Shown: positions 28,935 to 37,712, numbered from the stretch's first letter. The stretch is DNA of 64,000 nt from Ensifer sp. IC3342 (GCF_020193655.1 NZ_JADYVE010000001.1:868001-932000); one strand, 5' to 3'. Notes: a model not told the origin generated them from the sequence alone. A program made the numbers and translations.

Positions 28935-29747
28935 TCAGGCGGACGATGAAGCACTTTCTGCGTCAACGACAGGCTTCGCGTTGGCGATGACCAAATTGAC
29001 GCCGGCGCCTTCGAGCATCGCGGCATGCCTGTCCTCGATGCCCGAATCCGTGATCACAGTGGCGATGCGCTTGAGCCCGCAAAGTATGAGGCTTGAGCGC
29101 CTGTGAAATTTCGAGGAATCGACCAGCACGACCAGTTCGTCGGCCTGATCGATCAGTTTCTGTTCAGCCTGGATTAGAAGCGGATCCGCTTCCATCAGCC
29201 CGAGGGGTCCGAGCCCCTGCGCCCCCATGAACATGCGGCGCGCATAGAAATTGCGCGTCACGTCGTTGTCGAAGGGACTCAATATGATGTTCTGCTCGCG
29301 GTAGATCGTGCCTCCCGAAAGCATCACCGTGTTCTTCGAATGCTTGAGCAGGTGCTCGGCGATCGGGAAGGAATTGGTGAAGACCTGCATCCGGCGGTTT
29401 GCAAGAAAATGCACCATCTGGAAGGTCGTGGTGCCGCCGTTGATGATGATCGGCTCTCCGTCCGCGCAAAGCGCCACCGCCTCTTTGGCGATCGCCTGCT
29501 TCTCGCGGGCATGCAGGCCCTCGTTGACGCTGAACGGCCGGCCGGCGAGGCCGACGAATTGCGGCGGATTGATCGCCTCGGCGCCACCGCGTACGCGGCG
29601 CAGGCGCTTTTGCACGTGCAGAGCGGCGATATCGCGCCGGATCGTCGCCTCGGAACTGTCGGTCAGTTCGACAAGTTCGGGCACCGTCACGACCGGTTTC
29701 TCCTGAACCGCAGACAGGATGACCCTATGTCTTTCTTTCTCGTGCAT
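28935..29747 (-). CDS. rhaR: DeoR-type rhamnose regulator RhaR
   Basis: A 270-residue DeoR-family repressor. The N-terminal helix-turn-helix reads VPELVELTDSSEATIRRDIA, and the C-terminal sugar-phosphate sensing domain contains INGGTTTFQMVHFLANRR and VVLVDSSKFHRRS. I chose ATG 29747 (MHEKERHRVIL) because a GGAGGAG site lies 5 bp before it; 16 more residues upstream have no match. It heads the minus-strand rha operon and faces rhaD across a 199-bp region with inverted repeats. The gene order equals that of Rhizobium leguminosarum rhaR. Confidence 0.92.
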   Translation of the reverse strand: MHEKERHRVILSAVQEKPVVTVPELVELTDSSEATIRRDIAALHVQKRLRRVRGGAEAINPPQFVGLAGRPFSVNEGLHAREKQAIAKEAVALCADGEPIIINGGTTTFQMVHFLANRRMQVFTNSFPIAEHLLKHSKNTVMLSGGTIYREQNIILSPFDNDVTRNFYARRMFMGAQGLGPLGLMEADPLLIQAEQKLIDQADELVVLVDSSKFHRRSSLILCGLKRIATVITDSGIEDRHAAMLEGAGVNLVIANAKPVVDAESASSSA

Positions 29748-29790
29748 TCGCTCCTCCGATGCCCGCATGCTTCCATCAGTCCCGAGCATT

Positions 29791-29861
29791 GTCAATCATC
29801 ATCAATCATATTTTTTCATTGTGCAGCGCAGTATGAATGATTTTGATCGTTTTTGATTGAC
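29791..29861. promoter_or_regulatory. probable RhaR operator repeats between rhaR and rhaD
   Basis: GTCAATCATCATCAATCAT at 29791-29809 faces the inverted arm ATGATTTTGATC..TTTTTGATTGAC at 29837-29861. The outer GTCAATCA/TGATTGAC boxes are perfect inverted repeats, and TCAATCAT is repeated within the left arm. An A+T-rich centre, likely the -10/-35 zone of one or both promoters, lies between. DeoR-family regulators often bind such spaced repeats and loop DNA. Confidence 0.6.
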
Positions 29862-29946
29862 ATTCGCGCAACGACCGTGTGATCTGATGCCAATCATGTC
29901 GCCGCGGTCCTACTGCCGCCGGATAGCTTACCGGGAGGAATTCAAC

Positions 29947-32046
29947 ATGCTCGACAAGCAACAGGGCGCACGCCTGGCCAATCTCTGGGACGAGGGCAAG
30001 GCGGCGGGAATGACCGAGCCGGAGAAGCTTCTCTACCGCTCGAATCTCCTCGGATCGGACAAGCGAATCACCAATTACGGTGGCGGCAATACCTCTGCCA
30101 AGGTCCAGGAAAAGGATCCGCTCACCGGCGCGACCGTCGAGGTCCTCTGGGTCAAGGGATCGGGCGGCGACGTCGGCACCATTAAGCTCGACGGCTTCGC
30201 GACCCTTTATATGGACAAGCTCCGCGCCCTGAAAGGCATTTACCGGGGTGTCGAATTCGAAGACGAGATGGTTGGCTACCTGCCGCATTGCACGTTCAAT
30301 CTCAATCCGCGCGCCGCTTCGATCGATACGCCGCTGCACGCCTGTGTGCCGAAGCCCCATGTCGATCATATGCATCCGGATGCGATCATTGCGATCGCCG
30401 CTTCCAAGAACAGCAAGGAACTGACGCAGAAAATCTTCGGCGACGAAATCGGCTGGCTGCCCTGGAAGCGGCCGGGCTACGAGCTCGGTCTGTGGCTCGA
30501 AAAATTCTGCCTTGAAAATCCGAAGGCACGCGGTGTGATCCTGGAAAGCCATGGCCTCTTCACCTGGGGCGATACGGCCAAGGAGGCCTACGAGACGACC
30601 ATCGAGATCATCAACCGTGCGATTGCCTGGTTCGAGGCTGAGAACACGGGACCGGCCTTCGGCGGGGCGGTAAAGCCGACGCTGGATGGCGCCGAGCGCG
30701 CCTCGATCGCCAAGCGACTGATGCCGGTGATCCGCGGGCTCATCAGCGTGGAGGAGAGAAAGGTCGGGCACTTCGACGACAGCCAGGCCGTCCTCGATTT
30801 CGTGACATCCAAAAATCTCGAACCGCTCGCCGCGCTCGGAACGAGCTGCCCCGACCACTTCCTTAGAACGAAGATCCGCCCGCTGGTTATCGATTTCGAT
30901 CCGGCCAATCCCGATATCGAGAAGACGCTTGCGGGGCTTTCCGAGGCGATTGCCGCCTATCGCGCCGACTATGCCGCCTATTACGGTCGCTGCAAGCGCG
31001 TCGACAGCCCGGCGATGCGCGACCCGAACGCTGTCGTCTATCTGGTTCCCGGCGTCGGCATGATCACCTTCGCCAAGGACAAGGCGACGGCGCGGATCTC
31101 CGGTGAATTCTACGTCAACGCGATCAATGTCATGCGTGGAGCCTCGGGCGTGTCGACCTATGTCGGCCTGCCCGAGCAGGAAGCCTTCGACATCGAATAC
31201 TGGCTCCTGGAGGAAGCCAAGCTCCAGCGCATGCCGAAGCCGAAGAACCTCGCCGGCCGCATCGCGCTCGTTACCGGCGGCGCTGGTGGCATCGGCAAGG
31301 CGACTGCCAACCGGCTGATGCAGGAAGGCGCCTGCGTCGTTCTCGCTGACATCGACGAAACGGCGCTCGAGGCCGCGCAAAGCGAGTTGGCCGGCCGCTA
31401 CGGCAAGGACTTCGTCCGCTCTGTGAATATGAACGTGACCAGCGAGGCGGCGGTCGAAGCCGGCTTCGGCGACGCGCTCCTCGCCTTCGGCGGTCTCGAC
31501 ATTCTCGTCTCCAATGCCGGGCTCGCCTCGTCGGCGGCGATCGAGGATACGACGCTGGCGCTCTGGAACAAGAATATCGACATTCTCACAACCGGGTATT
31601 TCCTGGTGTCGCGTGAAGCCTTCCGCACCTTCCGTAACCAGAGGGCCGGCGGCAATGTCGTGTTCGTCGCCTCGAAGAACGGCCTTGCCGCCTCGCCCGG
31701 CGCGTCCGCCTACTGCACGGCGAAGGCGGCTGAGATTCATCTTGCCCGCTGCCTCGCGCTCGAAGGGGCGTCGGCGCAGATCCGCGTCAACGTCGTCAAT
31801 CCGGACGCGGTGCTGCGTGGTTCCAAGATCTGGACCGGCGAATGGAAGGAGCAGCGCGCAGCAGCCTACAAGATGGACGTGGACGACCTGGAGGCTCATT
31901 ATCGCGAGCGTTCGATGCTGAAGCTCAGCGTCTTCCCGGAAGATATTGCCGAAGCGATCTACTTCCTGGCTTCCGACATGTCGGCCAAATCGACCGGCAA
32001 TATCATCAATGTCGACGCGGGCAACGCCCAGTCGTTCACGCGCTGA
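29947..32046 (+). CDS. rhaD: bifunctional rhamnulose-phosphate aldolase / lactaldehyde dehydrogenase RhaD
   Basis: The 699-residue protein joins two enzymes. Residues 1-430 are a class II aldolase (ITNYGGGNTSAKV; HMHPDAIIAIAASKNS with metal-binding His; VILESHGLFTWGD), cleaving rhamnulose phosphate. Residues 435-699 are a short-chain dehydrogenase (ALVTGGAGGIGKAT near 440; YCTAKAAEIHLARC with Tyr-x3-Lys), probably acting on lactaldehyde. ATG 29947 has a GGGAGGA site; the open frame from 29857 begins with TTG and is not used. The pair rhaD-rhaI diverges from rhaR. Confidence 0.92.
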   Translation: MLDKQQGARLANLWDEGKAAGMTEPEKLLYRSNLLGSDKRITNYGGGNTSAKVQEKDPLTGATVEVLWVKGSGGDVGTIKLDGFATLYMDKLRALKGIYRGVEFEDEMVGYLPHCTFNLNPRAASIDTPLHACVPKPHVDHMHPDAIIAIAASKNSKELTQKIFGDEIGWLPWKRPGYELGLWLEKFCLENPKARGVILESHGLFTWGDTAKEAYETTIEIINRAIAWFEAENTGPAFGGAVKPTLDGAERASIAKRLMPVIRGLISVEERKVGHFDDSQAVLDFVTSKNLEPLAALGTSCPDHFLRTKIRPLVIDFDPANPDIEKTLAGLSEAIAAYRADYAAYYGRCKRVDSPAMRDPNAVVYLVPGVGMITFAKDKATARISGEFYVNAINVMRGASGVSTYVGLPEQEAFDIEYWLLEEAKLQRMPKPKNLAGRIALVTGGAGGIGKATANRLMQEGACVVLADIDETALEAAQSELAGRYGKDFVRSVNMNVTSEAAVEAGFGDALLAFGGLDILVSNAGLASSAAIEDTTLALWNKNIDILTTGYFLVSREAFRTFRNQRAGGNVVFVASKNGLAASPGASAYCTAKAAEIHLARCLALEGASAQIRVNVVNPDAVLRGSKIWTGEWKEQRAAAYKMDVDDLEAHYRERSMLKLSVFPEDIAEAIYFLASDMSAKSTGNIINVDAGNAQSFTR

Positions 32047-32059
32047 TCCGGAGGCTGCC

Positions 32060-33352
32060 ATGACCGAGATGATCAGCAAGGCCGTTGTCGAGGCGGGGAA
32101 TGCGAGCCGTCGGGACGCGCTCATCCGAGACTATGAAAGCCTCGGCGAAAGGCTTGCCCGCCGTGGCATCGAGATCGACTCCATCAAGGAAAAGGTCGCC
32201 GCCTATGGCGTTGCCGTTCCCTCCTGGGGCGTTGGCACCGGCGGAACGCGTTTCGCTCGCTTTCCCGGCCCGGGCGAACCGCGCAACATCTTCGACAAGC
32301 TCGAGGACTGCGGCGTCATCCAGCAGCTGACGCGGGCGACGCCGACCGTCTCGCTGCATATCCCGTGGGACAAGGTTTCCGATCTCAATGCGTTGAGGGA
32401 AAAGGGCACGGCGCTCGGCTTGGGCTTCGACGCGATGAATTCCAACACCTTTTCGGACGCGCCAGGCCAGCCCCATTCGTACAAGTTCGGCTCGCTCTCG
32501 CACAGCGATGCGGCAACGCGGCGCCAAGCGGTCGAGCACAACCTCGAGTGCATCGAGATCGGCAAGGAGCTCGGCTCGAAGGCGCTGACGGTGTGGATCG
32601 GCGACGGCTCCAACTTTCCCGGACAGAGCAACTTCACGCGTGCCTTCGAGCGCTATCTCGACGCGATGAAGGCAGTCTACGCCGCGCTTCCCGACGATTG
32701 GCGCGTCTTCACCGAACACAAGATGTACGAGCCGGCCTTCTATTCGACCGTGGTGCAGGACTGGGGCACGAACTACCTGATCGCGCAGGAACTGGGGCCG
32801 AAGGCCTTCTGCCTCGTCGACCTCGGCCATCACGCACCGAACGTCAATATCGAGATGATCGTCGCCCGGTTGATCCAGTTCAGAAAACTCGGCGGCTTCC
32901 ACTTCAACGATTCCAAATACGGCGACGACGATCTCGATACCGGATCGATCGATCCCTACCGCCTGTTCCTCGTCTTCAACGAACTCGTCGACGCCGAGGT
33001 GCGGAGTGCGGAAGGTTTCGATCCAGCGCATATGCTGGACCAGAGCCACAACGTGACGGACCCGATCGAGAGCCTGATGACAAGCGCAATGGAAGTCTGC
33101 CGCGCCTATGCCCACGCCCTTCTGGTCGACCGCAAGGCGCTCAACGACTATCAGCAGGGCAACGACGCGCTGATGGCGTCGGAAACGCTGAAGGCCGCCT
33201 TCAGAACGGACGTCGAACCGATCCTGGCGATGGCACGCCTTGAGCATGGCGGTGCGATCGCGCCGGTCGCGACCTACCGCGCGAGCGGCTATCGCGCCAA
33301 GGTGGCGGGCGAGCGGCCGGCAGTCATCGGCGGTGGTGGCGGCATCGTCTGA
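32060..33352 (+). CDS. rhaI: L-rhamnose isomerase RhaI
   Basis: The 430-residue enzyme converts L-rhamnose to L-rhamnulose. It matches the rhizobial/Pseudomonas-type rhamnose isomerase in length and in motifs: SWGVGTGGTRFARFPGPGEP, VWIGDGSNFPGQSNF, FTEHKMYEPAFYSTVV with the metal-ligand Glu and His, LVDLGHHAPNVNIE and GGFHFNDSKYGDDDLD. The ATG at 32060 follows CCGGAGGCTGCC, 13 bp after rhaD, so they form one operon. The frame is open upstream but without support. Confidence 0.94.
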   Translation: MTEMISKAVVEAGNASRRDALIRDYESLGERLARRGIEIDSIKEKVAAYGVAVPSWGVGTGGTRFARFPGPGEPRNIFDKLEDCGVIQQLTRATPTVSLHIPWDKVSDLNALREKGTALGLGFDAMNSNTFSDAPGQPHSYKFGSLSHSDAATRRQAVEHNLECIEIGKELGSKALTVWIGDGSNFPGQSNFTRAFERYLDAMKAVYAALPDDWRVFTEHKMYEPAFYSTVVQDWGTNYLIAQELGPKAFCLVDLGHHAPNVNIEMIVARLIQFRKLGGFHFNDSKYGDDDLDTGSIDPYRLFLVFNELVDAEVRSAEGFDPAHMLDQSHNVTDPIESLMTSAMEVCRAYAHALLVDRKALNDYQQGNDALMASETLKAAFRTDVEPILAMARLEHGGAIAPVATYRASGYRAKVAGERPAVIGGGGGIV

Positions 33353-33389
33353 GCACGACGCTGCGGGAGCGGCCAAGGGCGGCGGCTCC

Positions 33390-33410
33390 CGATCCCACGT
33401 CGCGGGATCG
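33390..33410 (+). terminator. hairpin after rhaI
   Basis: CGATCCC and GGGATCG form a perfect 7-bp stem with a 7-base loop, 38 bp past the rhaI stop. No T-run follows, so it may stabilise the rhaDI message rather than terminate it alone. Confidence 0.35.
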
Positions 33411-33531
33411 CTGGATGCGTGTACCGGCGGCCGGAAATCGGTGCAAAATCGCCACGCGATAAAATTGCCCCCTATCTGATTTCAAATCCTGGTCTATCTT
33501 TTCCTATGGATCCAACGGAGAGGAGCGATTC

Positions 33532-33786
33532 ATGGGTATTGAAAGCATCCTGGTATTCCTGATTGTCGGCGCCGTTGCCGGCTGGCTTGCCGGTCTGATC
33601 GTCAGCGGCTTCGGTTTTGGCCTGGTCGGCAACATCGTCGTCGGCATCGTCGGCGCCTTCATCGCCGGCTTTCTCTTTCCCGCGATCGGCATCAGCCTCG
33701 GGACTGGCATCCTTTCCGCGATCATTCACTCGACGATCGGCGCGATCATCCTTCTGGTGCTGATCCGCATCGTCAAACAGGCATAG
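33532..33786 (+). CDS. GlsB/YeaQ/YmgE family small membrane protein
   Basis: An 84-residue protein with three hydrophobic segments and the glycine-rich pattern VGAVAGWLAGLIVSGFGFG, LVGNIVVGIVGAFIAGFLFP of the transglycosylase-associated (GlsB/YmgE) family. Members are inner-membrane proteins often linked with envelope or general stress. A GAGAGGAG site lies 7 bp before the ATG. It stands alone, on the same strand as rhaI but 179 bp away. Confidence 0.88.
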   Translation: MGIESILVFLIVGAVAGWLAGLIVSGFGFGLVGNIVVGIVGAFIAGFLFPAIGISLGTGILSAIIHSTIGAIILLVLIRIVKQA

Positions 33787-33850
33787 GCCTGCTGAAGAAA
33801 CGTTCGCGATCCGCGCCGGAAGCGCGGACCGCCTCTCGCAAGAGCTACTG

Positions 33851-33950
33851 CATGTTTCCTTAAATAGGAGCCGATTTAAGGATAAAAATATGCAGCAATT
33901 CAAAGTGCTACAGCGATCTTTGCGTGTCTGAAAGAGCGCGCGGTGCTGTA
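33851..33950 (+). repeat. dispersed 'AATTCAAAGTGCTACAGCG' repeat, copy 2
   Basis: It has the same parts as copy 1: TTTCCTTAAATAGGAGCCGA, GATTTAAGGATAAAAATATG, the core CAGCAATTCAAAGTGCTACA and a decayed palindrome GTGTCTGAAAGAGCGCGCGG. It lies just before the small gene at 33964. Confidence 0.7.
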
Positions 33951-33963
33951 AGCGGAGGCAACC

Positions 33964-34152
33964 ATGACCGAACTCTATGCCGCAAAGATCGAGACCGCGC
34001 TCAAATCCTTCATCACCGACCATCCCGGCATGCTGACGCGCGAACAGGCGATTTCGACGATCCTTGAGAACTGGTTCGCGAGCCACGGCTATCTGCCGCC
34101 GCAGCAGGAAGGTCGGCGCCCCGAGGATCTTGACGCTTCGAACGACGATTGA
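33964..34152 (+). CDS. small conserved-looking hypothetical protein
   Basis: A 62-residue soluble protein (MTELYAAKIETALKSFITDH...). A GGAGG site 6 bp before the ATG supports translation. The segment GMLTREQAISTILENWFASH reads like an amphipathic helix pair; the tail is acidic. I do not recognise the family. A repeat element lies directly upstream, so its promoter may lie within that element. Confidence 0.6.
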   Translation: MTELYAAKIETALKSFITDHPGMLTREQAISTILENWFASHGYLPPQQEGRRPEDLDASNDD

Positions 34153-34245
34153 AAGACTGATCCGTCTGCAGCGAGTGCAATCCCGGCTTGCCGTCATATA
34201 TTCGTATTTTTCCCGACAACCGATTTTTGCGTCATAGATCGCCCG

Positions 34246-34707
34246 ATGAGCCTTGCTTCCGTCAAACAGTTCTTCTCCGAACACGCCCCTGACATCGATG
34301 TCATCGAACTTGCGCAAAGCACCGCCACCGTGGAACTTGCAGCCAAAGGCCATGGTGTCGAGCCCGCGCAGATTGCCAAGACATTGGCGCTCAAGGTCGG
34401 AGACGACGTCATCCTGATCGTCACGCGCGGCGACGCCCGGCTGGACAACAAGAAGTACAAGGCCCGCTTCGGCACAAAGGCCCGCATGCTCGGCTTCGAT
34501 GAGGTCGAGGCGGAAACGGGCCATCCGGTCGGCGGTGTCTGCCCGTTCGGTCTGGCCAAGCCGCACAATGTCTATTGCGACGAGTCCTTGAAGGCCTACG
34601 ACGTCGTCGTTCCCGCGGCCGGCGCGACCAACGCCGCGGTCCATATCAGCCCCGACCGCATAGCCGAATTGACCGGAGCGGAATGGGTCGATGTTTCGGC
34701 AACGTGA
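34246..34707 (+). CDS. YbaK/EbsC-type Cys-tRNA(Pro)/aminoacyl-tRNA deacylase
   Basis: The 153-residue protein is a YbaK-fold deacylase, which removes wrongly attached amino acids from tRNA. Family marks are IAKTLALKVGDDVILIVTRG with the key Lys, GTKARMLGFDEVEAETGHPV and GGVCPFGLAKPHNVYCDESL. Length and motifs suit the stand-alone type. The start has no strong ribosome binding site. It is a single gene between small unknown genes. Confidence 0.9.
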   Translation: MSLASVKQFFSEHAPDIDVIELAQSTATVELAAKGHGVEPAQIAKTLALKVGDDVILIVTRGDARLDNKKYKARFGTKARMLGFDEVEAETGHPVGGVCPFGLAKPHNVYCDESLKAYDVVVPAAGATNAAVHISPDRIAELTGAEWVDVSAT

Positions 34708-34838
34708 CGTTTCTGCCTTGGAATAGCCACACAGCTTAATTGAAACATCGGACGCCGAGCGGACAGCGATTCGCGATCGCCCTTTGGGCTTCAACTTAAT
34801 AAGTCGAGCATCCGCTCTTTCGGAGGAGAACACGGAGA

Positions 34839-35228
34839 ATGAAAGCACTTGCCTGCGCATTCGCCCTCGCCCTGTCGATGGCAAATCCGGCGGCCGCGAT
34901 GGATCAGTCTCTGATGCGACAGTTCGAAGAGCTCGACCCGCAGACGCGCCTGGAGCAGCGTTGCGACACCGAAGCGATGGAACGGATCAGCGCTGACAAG
35001 ACGTTGTTCAAGCCGGACAAGGTGATCGCCTACACCTTCGCCGATCCAATCTTCAAAGGCGACAAGATGAAGGCGCCGGGCGCTGTCTTCCGAAGTGGCG
35101 GCGAATGGTACAAGCTTGCCTTCAAGTGCCGGACCAACGCAGAGCACCTCGACGTGTTGTCGTTTGAATACAAGATCGGAGAACTTGTGCCGCGGGAGCG
35201 CTGGGACCAGCTCTATCTTTACCCCTGA
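34839..35228 (+). CDS. DUF930 family secreted protein
   Basis: A 129-residue protein with a signal peptide (MKALACAFALALSMANPAAA, cleavage near Ala20). The mature part begins MDQSLMRQFEELDPQTRLEQ and has two Cys (RCDTEAMERI; FKCRTNAEHL) that could form a disulfide, plus the pattern KVIAYTFADPIFKGDKMKAP-GAVFR and EWYKL of DUF930. Role unknown; it should be periplasmic. The GGAGAACACGGAGA leader gives the start. Confidence 0.85.
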   Translation: MKALACAFALALSMANPAAAMDQSLMRQFEELDPQTRLEQRCDTEAMERISADKTLFKPDKVIAYTFADPIFKGDKMKAPGAVFRSGGEWYKLAFKCRTNAEHLDVLSFEYKIGELVPRERWDQLYLYP

Positions 35229-35309
35229 GGCAAATACGCACACGGGTAGAGAGCATCCTGCTTTCACGTGGTTCAATGAAAGCGGAAGGGACGCTCCAGG
35301 TCCAAAATC

Positions 35310-35405
35310 CTAGAGCACGGCAATAAGGAACATCAGCGAGCCGAGCGAAAGCGCGACCATGATGCTCATGAGCACTTTCATCATGTGTTCCGTCATTTCG
35401 TACAT
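35310..35405 (-). CDS. 31-residue membrane peptide
   Basis: MYEMTEHMMKVLMSIMVALS continues to FLIAVL: a 31-residue frame made mostly of one hydrophobic helix (residues 10-31). A GAGGCTGGG site precedes the ATG. Such single-helix peptides occur in rhizobia but I cannot name a family. It converges on the DUF930 gene. Confidence 0.4.
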   Translation of the reverse strand: MYEMTEHMMKVLMSIMVALSLGSLMFLIAVL

Positions 35406-35754
35406 CCCAGCCTCATTCCCCGATGAACGAACCTAACCACCAGACCGGCGAAACGATGCGTCCGATGTGCCGAGCCGGCGCGCCTGTCGGACAATGACAA
35501 TTTTCTGACAAATCAGTTAATAAATCACCATATCCATGGGGATTAGCCCGGCTTGCGGCGCAGATCGGCACAGACGAAGTTCTCGGGAGTTGCCGAGCCA
35601 CCGGAACGCGGACGGCCTACCTGTAGCGCGTTGCGCTTGGTATCATGCGTTCGCCGATGGGCCGCGTACGGACGCTTGGCGCTGAGCACTTTGAATTGCT
35701 GCATGCTTTTATCCTTAGATCGGCTACGATTTCAGGAAACATCCAGCAGCAGGA
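35406..35754. other. intergenic region before the GlxA-type regulator
   Basis: No gene is seen. The right half holds repeat copy 3 (35665-35742); the left half has only an A+T-rich patch (GACAAATCAGTTAATAAATC near 35508-35527). Confidence 0.5.
35665..35742 (-). repeat. dispersed 'AATTCAAAGTGCTACAGCG' repeat, copy 3
   Basis: On the plus strand it reads CGTACGGACGCTTGGCGCTG, then AGCACTTTGAATTGCTGCAT, then ATCCTTAGATCGGCTACGAT and TTCAGGAAAC, the reverse complement of the family layout. It ends 12 bp before the start of the regulator gene at 35755. Confidence 0.65.
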
Positions 35755-36813
35755 ATGGATTGCATCGCATTGGAAACGACTCTGATAGGAAAAAAGGCGG
35801 CCGCGAAGAGGCATCCCGCCGGTCAAGGGGTGCTACGCGTCGGCTTCATTCTCGCACGGAGCTTCACGCTCAGCGCCTTTTCCCTGTTTGCCGATGCCTT
35901 GAGGCTTGGCAGCGATATCGAGGACAAATCGGGCCGGGTGAACTGCGACTGGGAGGTGCTCGGCAGCACGAGAAACTTCGTCATGTCGAGCTGTGGCATA
36001 CAGGTGGCGCCCACGGCCTCGCTCCGCCCGCCGACCGAGTTCAGCTACATCGCCGTCGTTGGCGGGCGGCTCAATGTCGAAGAGCCGATCGACCGGGAAA
36101 CGATCAACTACCTTCACCGGGCGGTGCGGGCGGGCGTGCCGATCATCGGTGTATGCACGGGAAGCTTCATCCTGGCCGAGGCGGGCGTGCTGGATGGACA
36201 TTCCGCCTGCGTCAGCTGGCTGCATCACAATGAATTTCGATCACGCTTCCCCGCAATCGCGGTGACGTCGAAACATATCTTCGTCGAGGACGGCAACGTG
36301 ATCACCTGCGCCGGCGGCAGCAGCGTCGCCGACCTCGCGACCTACCTGATCCGCAAACATGTCGGCGAGGAAGCCGAGCGCAACGCGCTCGAAATCATGC
36401 AGATCACACGCCGCAGAGACGCCACGGAAATGCAGACGCGCAATCCGCTCGGCGCGGTCACCGTGCAGGACAAACGGATCAGTCTCGCGCTCATGGTGAT
36501 GGAGCAGCATCTTGAGGACATCATCGGCATAGACGATGTGGCGAACGCGCTCGGCATATCGCGCAGGCAACTCGAACGCCTGTTCCAGAGCGAACTCGGG
36601 GCCACCCCGGTTTCGGTCTATCTGAAACTTCGCCTCGACGCGGCGATGCGACTGGTTGCATCCACCGAAAAGCCATTGATCGACATTGCGCTCGAAACCG
36701 GCTTCGAGAACGTGTCTCACTTCATCCGAAAGTTCAGGGAGGCGTTTTCCCTTACCCCGGGCGCGGCGCGCAGGCAGCTTGCGGCGGCAAAGCGCCCGGC
36801 TTCTGGCCGCTGA
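35755..36813 (+). CDS. GlxA-type AraC family regulator with DJ-1/PfpI domain
   Basis: A 352-residue regulator. Residues 20-210 are a class I glutamine-amidotransferase-like domain with the nucleophile elbow IIGVCTGSFILAEAG (Cys) and VSWLHHNEF; the C-terminal third is an AraC helix-turn-helix pair (IIGIDDVANALGISRRQLER, then PLIDIALETGFENVSHFIRK). GlxA-like proteins control catabolism of amines or methylated compounds in rhizobia and pseudomonads; the target here cannot be told from neighbours. An AGCAGGA site precedes the ATG. Confidence 0.88.
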   Translation: MDCIALETTLIGKKAAAKRHPAGQGVLRVGFILARSFTLSAFSLFADALRLGSDIEDKSGRVNCDWEVLGSTRNFVMSSCGIQVAPTASLRPPTEFSYIAVVGGRLNVEEPIDRETINYLHRAVRAGVPIIGVCTGSFILAEAGVLDGHSACVSWLHHNEFRSRFPAIAVTSKHIFVEDGNVITCAGGSSVADLATYLIRKHVGEEAERNALEIMQITRRRDATEMQTRNPLGAVTVQDKRISLALMVMEQHLEDIIGIDDVANALGISRRQLERLFQSELGATPVSVYLKLRLDAAMRLVASTEKPLIDIALETGFENVSHFIRKFREAFSLTPGAARRQLAAAKRPASGR

Positions 36814-36844
36814 TTGCGTCAACGCCAATCCGAACGGAATTGCT

Positions 36845-37087
36845 CTAAACGAAAAGCAAGATGACGGCACCGATTGCCATCAAAACCAAACCGGGCCAGT
36901 TTTGCGCCAGCCCGAGAAAGCGCAAGCCCTGTCGCTGCGGTTCGAGCGTCGGTCCGGTTCCACCCTGGTCAATTCCGTCTTGGGAAGGAGGTGACGGCTT
37001 GCTCAAATTTCGACGGCCGAGCGCCGCCCATGCCATGAAGAGCATGCCGCAGACAAACAGTAACGCACCGAGCAATGTTGCCCACAC
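36845..37087 (-). CDS. small two-span membrane protein
   Basis: The frame codes for an 80-residue protein beginning with GTG at 37087, five bases after AGAGGAGG; a longer frame from 37117 would lack this site. Two hydrophobic segments (residues 2-22, WATLLGALLFVCGMLFMAWA; and 62-80, PGLVLMAIGAVILLFV) flank a polar Pro/Gly-rich loop (RNLSKPSPPSQDGIDQGG). No family is recognised. It ends 31 bp from the regulator gene, which converges on it. Confidence 0.55.
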   Translation of the reverse strand: MWATLLGALLFVCGMLFMAWAALGRRNLSKPSPPSQDGIDQGGTGPTLEPQRQGLRFLGLAQNWPGLVLMAIGAVILLFV

Positions 37088-37179
37088 GCGCGCCTCCTCT
37101 GCCTTCGTCGTCAACACGAAGCACCGCGCGCCCCATCAGACGCGCGAAAGCCTCTGTCTATGCGCCTGGATGTTACCGG

Positions 37180-37368
37180 TCAGCGCACGCGGCTTTGAGG
37201 CCGAACGATGTTCATCTGCAACTCGTGCCTCGACGCATACTTGCCGAGGACTTTGATCAGGCGCTTTTCCTCGGCCTCATGTATGCCCGTCCGCCTGCAA
37301 TATTCCGCCACGTCCCAAACATGCTTGGCCCGAGACTTATCGAGCGTTCTGATATCAGCATGCGTCAT
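37180..37368 (-). CDS. small basic hypothetical protein
   Basis: A 62-residue, strongly charged protein (MTHADIRTLDKSRAKHVWDV...). GGGAGGCGAAGC before the ATG is a good ribosome binding site. The pattern AEYCRRTGIHEAEEKRLIKV followed by LGKYASRHEL resembles the small DUF3606-like rhizobial proteins only loosely. It may share a transcript with the gene at 36845, 92 bp downstream. Confidence 0.6.
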   Translation of the reverse strand: MTHADIRTLDKSRAKHVWDVAEYCRRTGIHEAEEKRLIKVLGKYASRHELQMNIVRPQSRVR

Positions 37369-37522
37369 GCTTCGCCTCCCGGATAACCTTCAAAGAACTC
37401 CGATAGCGGGGTTTGGTTCCACGGCGCGGAAAGCTGTCGAGATAGAGCAGGAAACCAGGCGCCATCGAGATTTGATGGAATCACCGTCCGAGGCCGAAAA
37501 GGAGACGGCCGACGCCTGGGTG

Positions 37523-37606
37523 TCACAGCGCCGCGCGTCTTCCGAGACGCGTAAAGGTCGCGATAGCGCTTTGAATTGTTGAATGATTCCTCAAATCGAT
37601 TCCGAA
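37523..37606 (-). repeat. dispersed 'AATTCAAAGTGCTACAGCG' repeat, copy 4
   Basis: On the plus strand: ACAGCGCCGCGCGTCTTCCG, AGACGCGTAAAGGTCGCGAT, AGCGCTTTGAATTGTTGAAT, then CTCAAATCGATTCCG. It is the reverse-complement orientation and lies 24 bp before the PhoB box. Confidence 0.65.
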
Positions 37607-37629
37607 GAGCAATTATGCAGTGACACCGC

Positions 37630-37647
37630 CTGTCATGGGCATGTCAT
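37630..37647 (+). promoter_or_regulatory. PhoB box upstream of the glycosyltransferase
   Basis: CTGTCATGGGCATGTCAT has two 7-base half sites, CTGTCAT and ATGTCAT, separated by 4 bases, the rhizobial PhoB-box form (CTGTCAT-N4-CTGTCAT) with one mismatch in 14. It lies 65 bp before the ATG at 37713, suited to activation under phosphate starvation. The remaining stretch 37369-37712 contains repeat copy 4 and no gene. Confidence 0.65.
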
Positions 37648-37712
37648 CTTACGGTGATGTTTATCCGATGCCTGAGTTCGTCGGAATGGCGCCGCGACTC
37701 GTCGCTGGATAG

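Noticed and set aside
29806-32124. 772-codon open frame on the minus strand opposite rhaD
   Set aside because: It lies fully antisense to the clearly recognisable RhaD, has no family features and is rich in His/Arg/Asp in the way typical of antisense frames in high-GC DNA.
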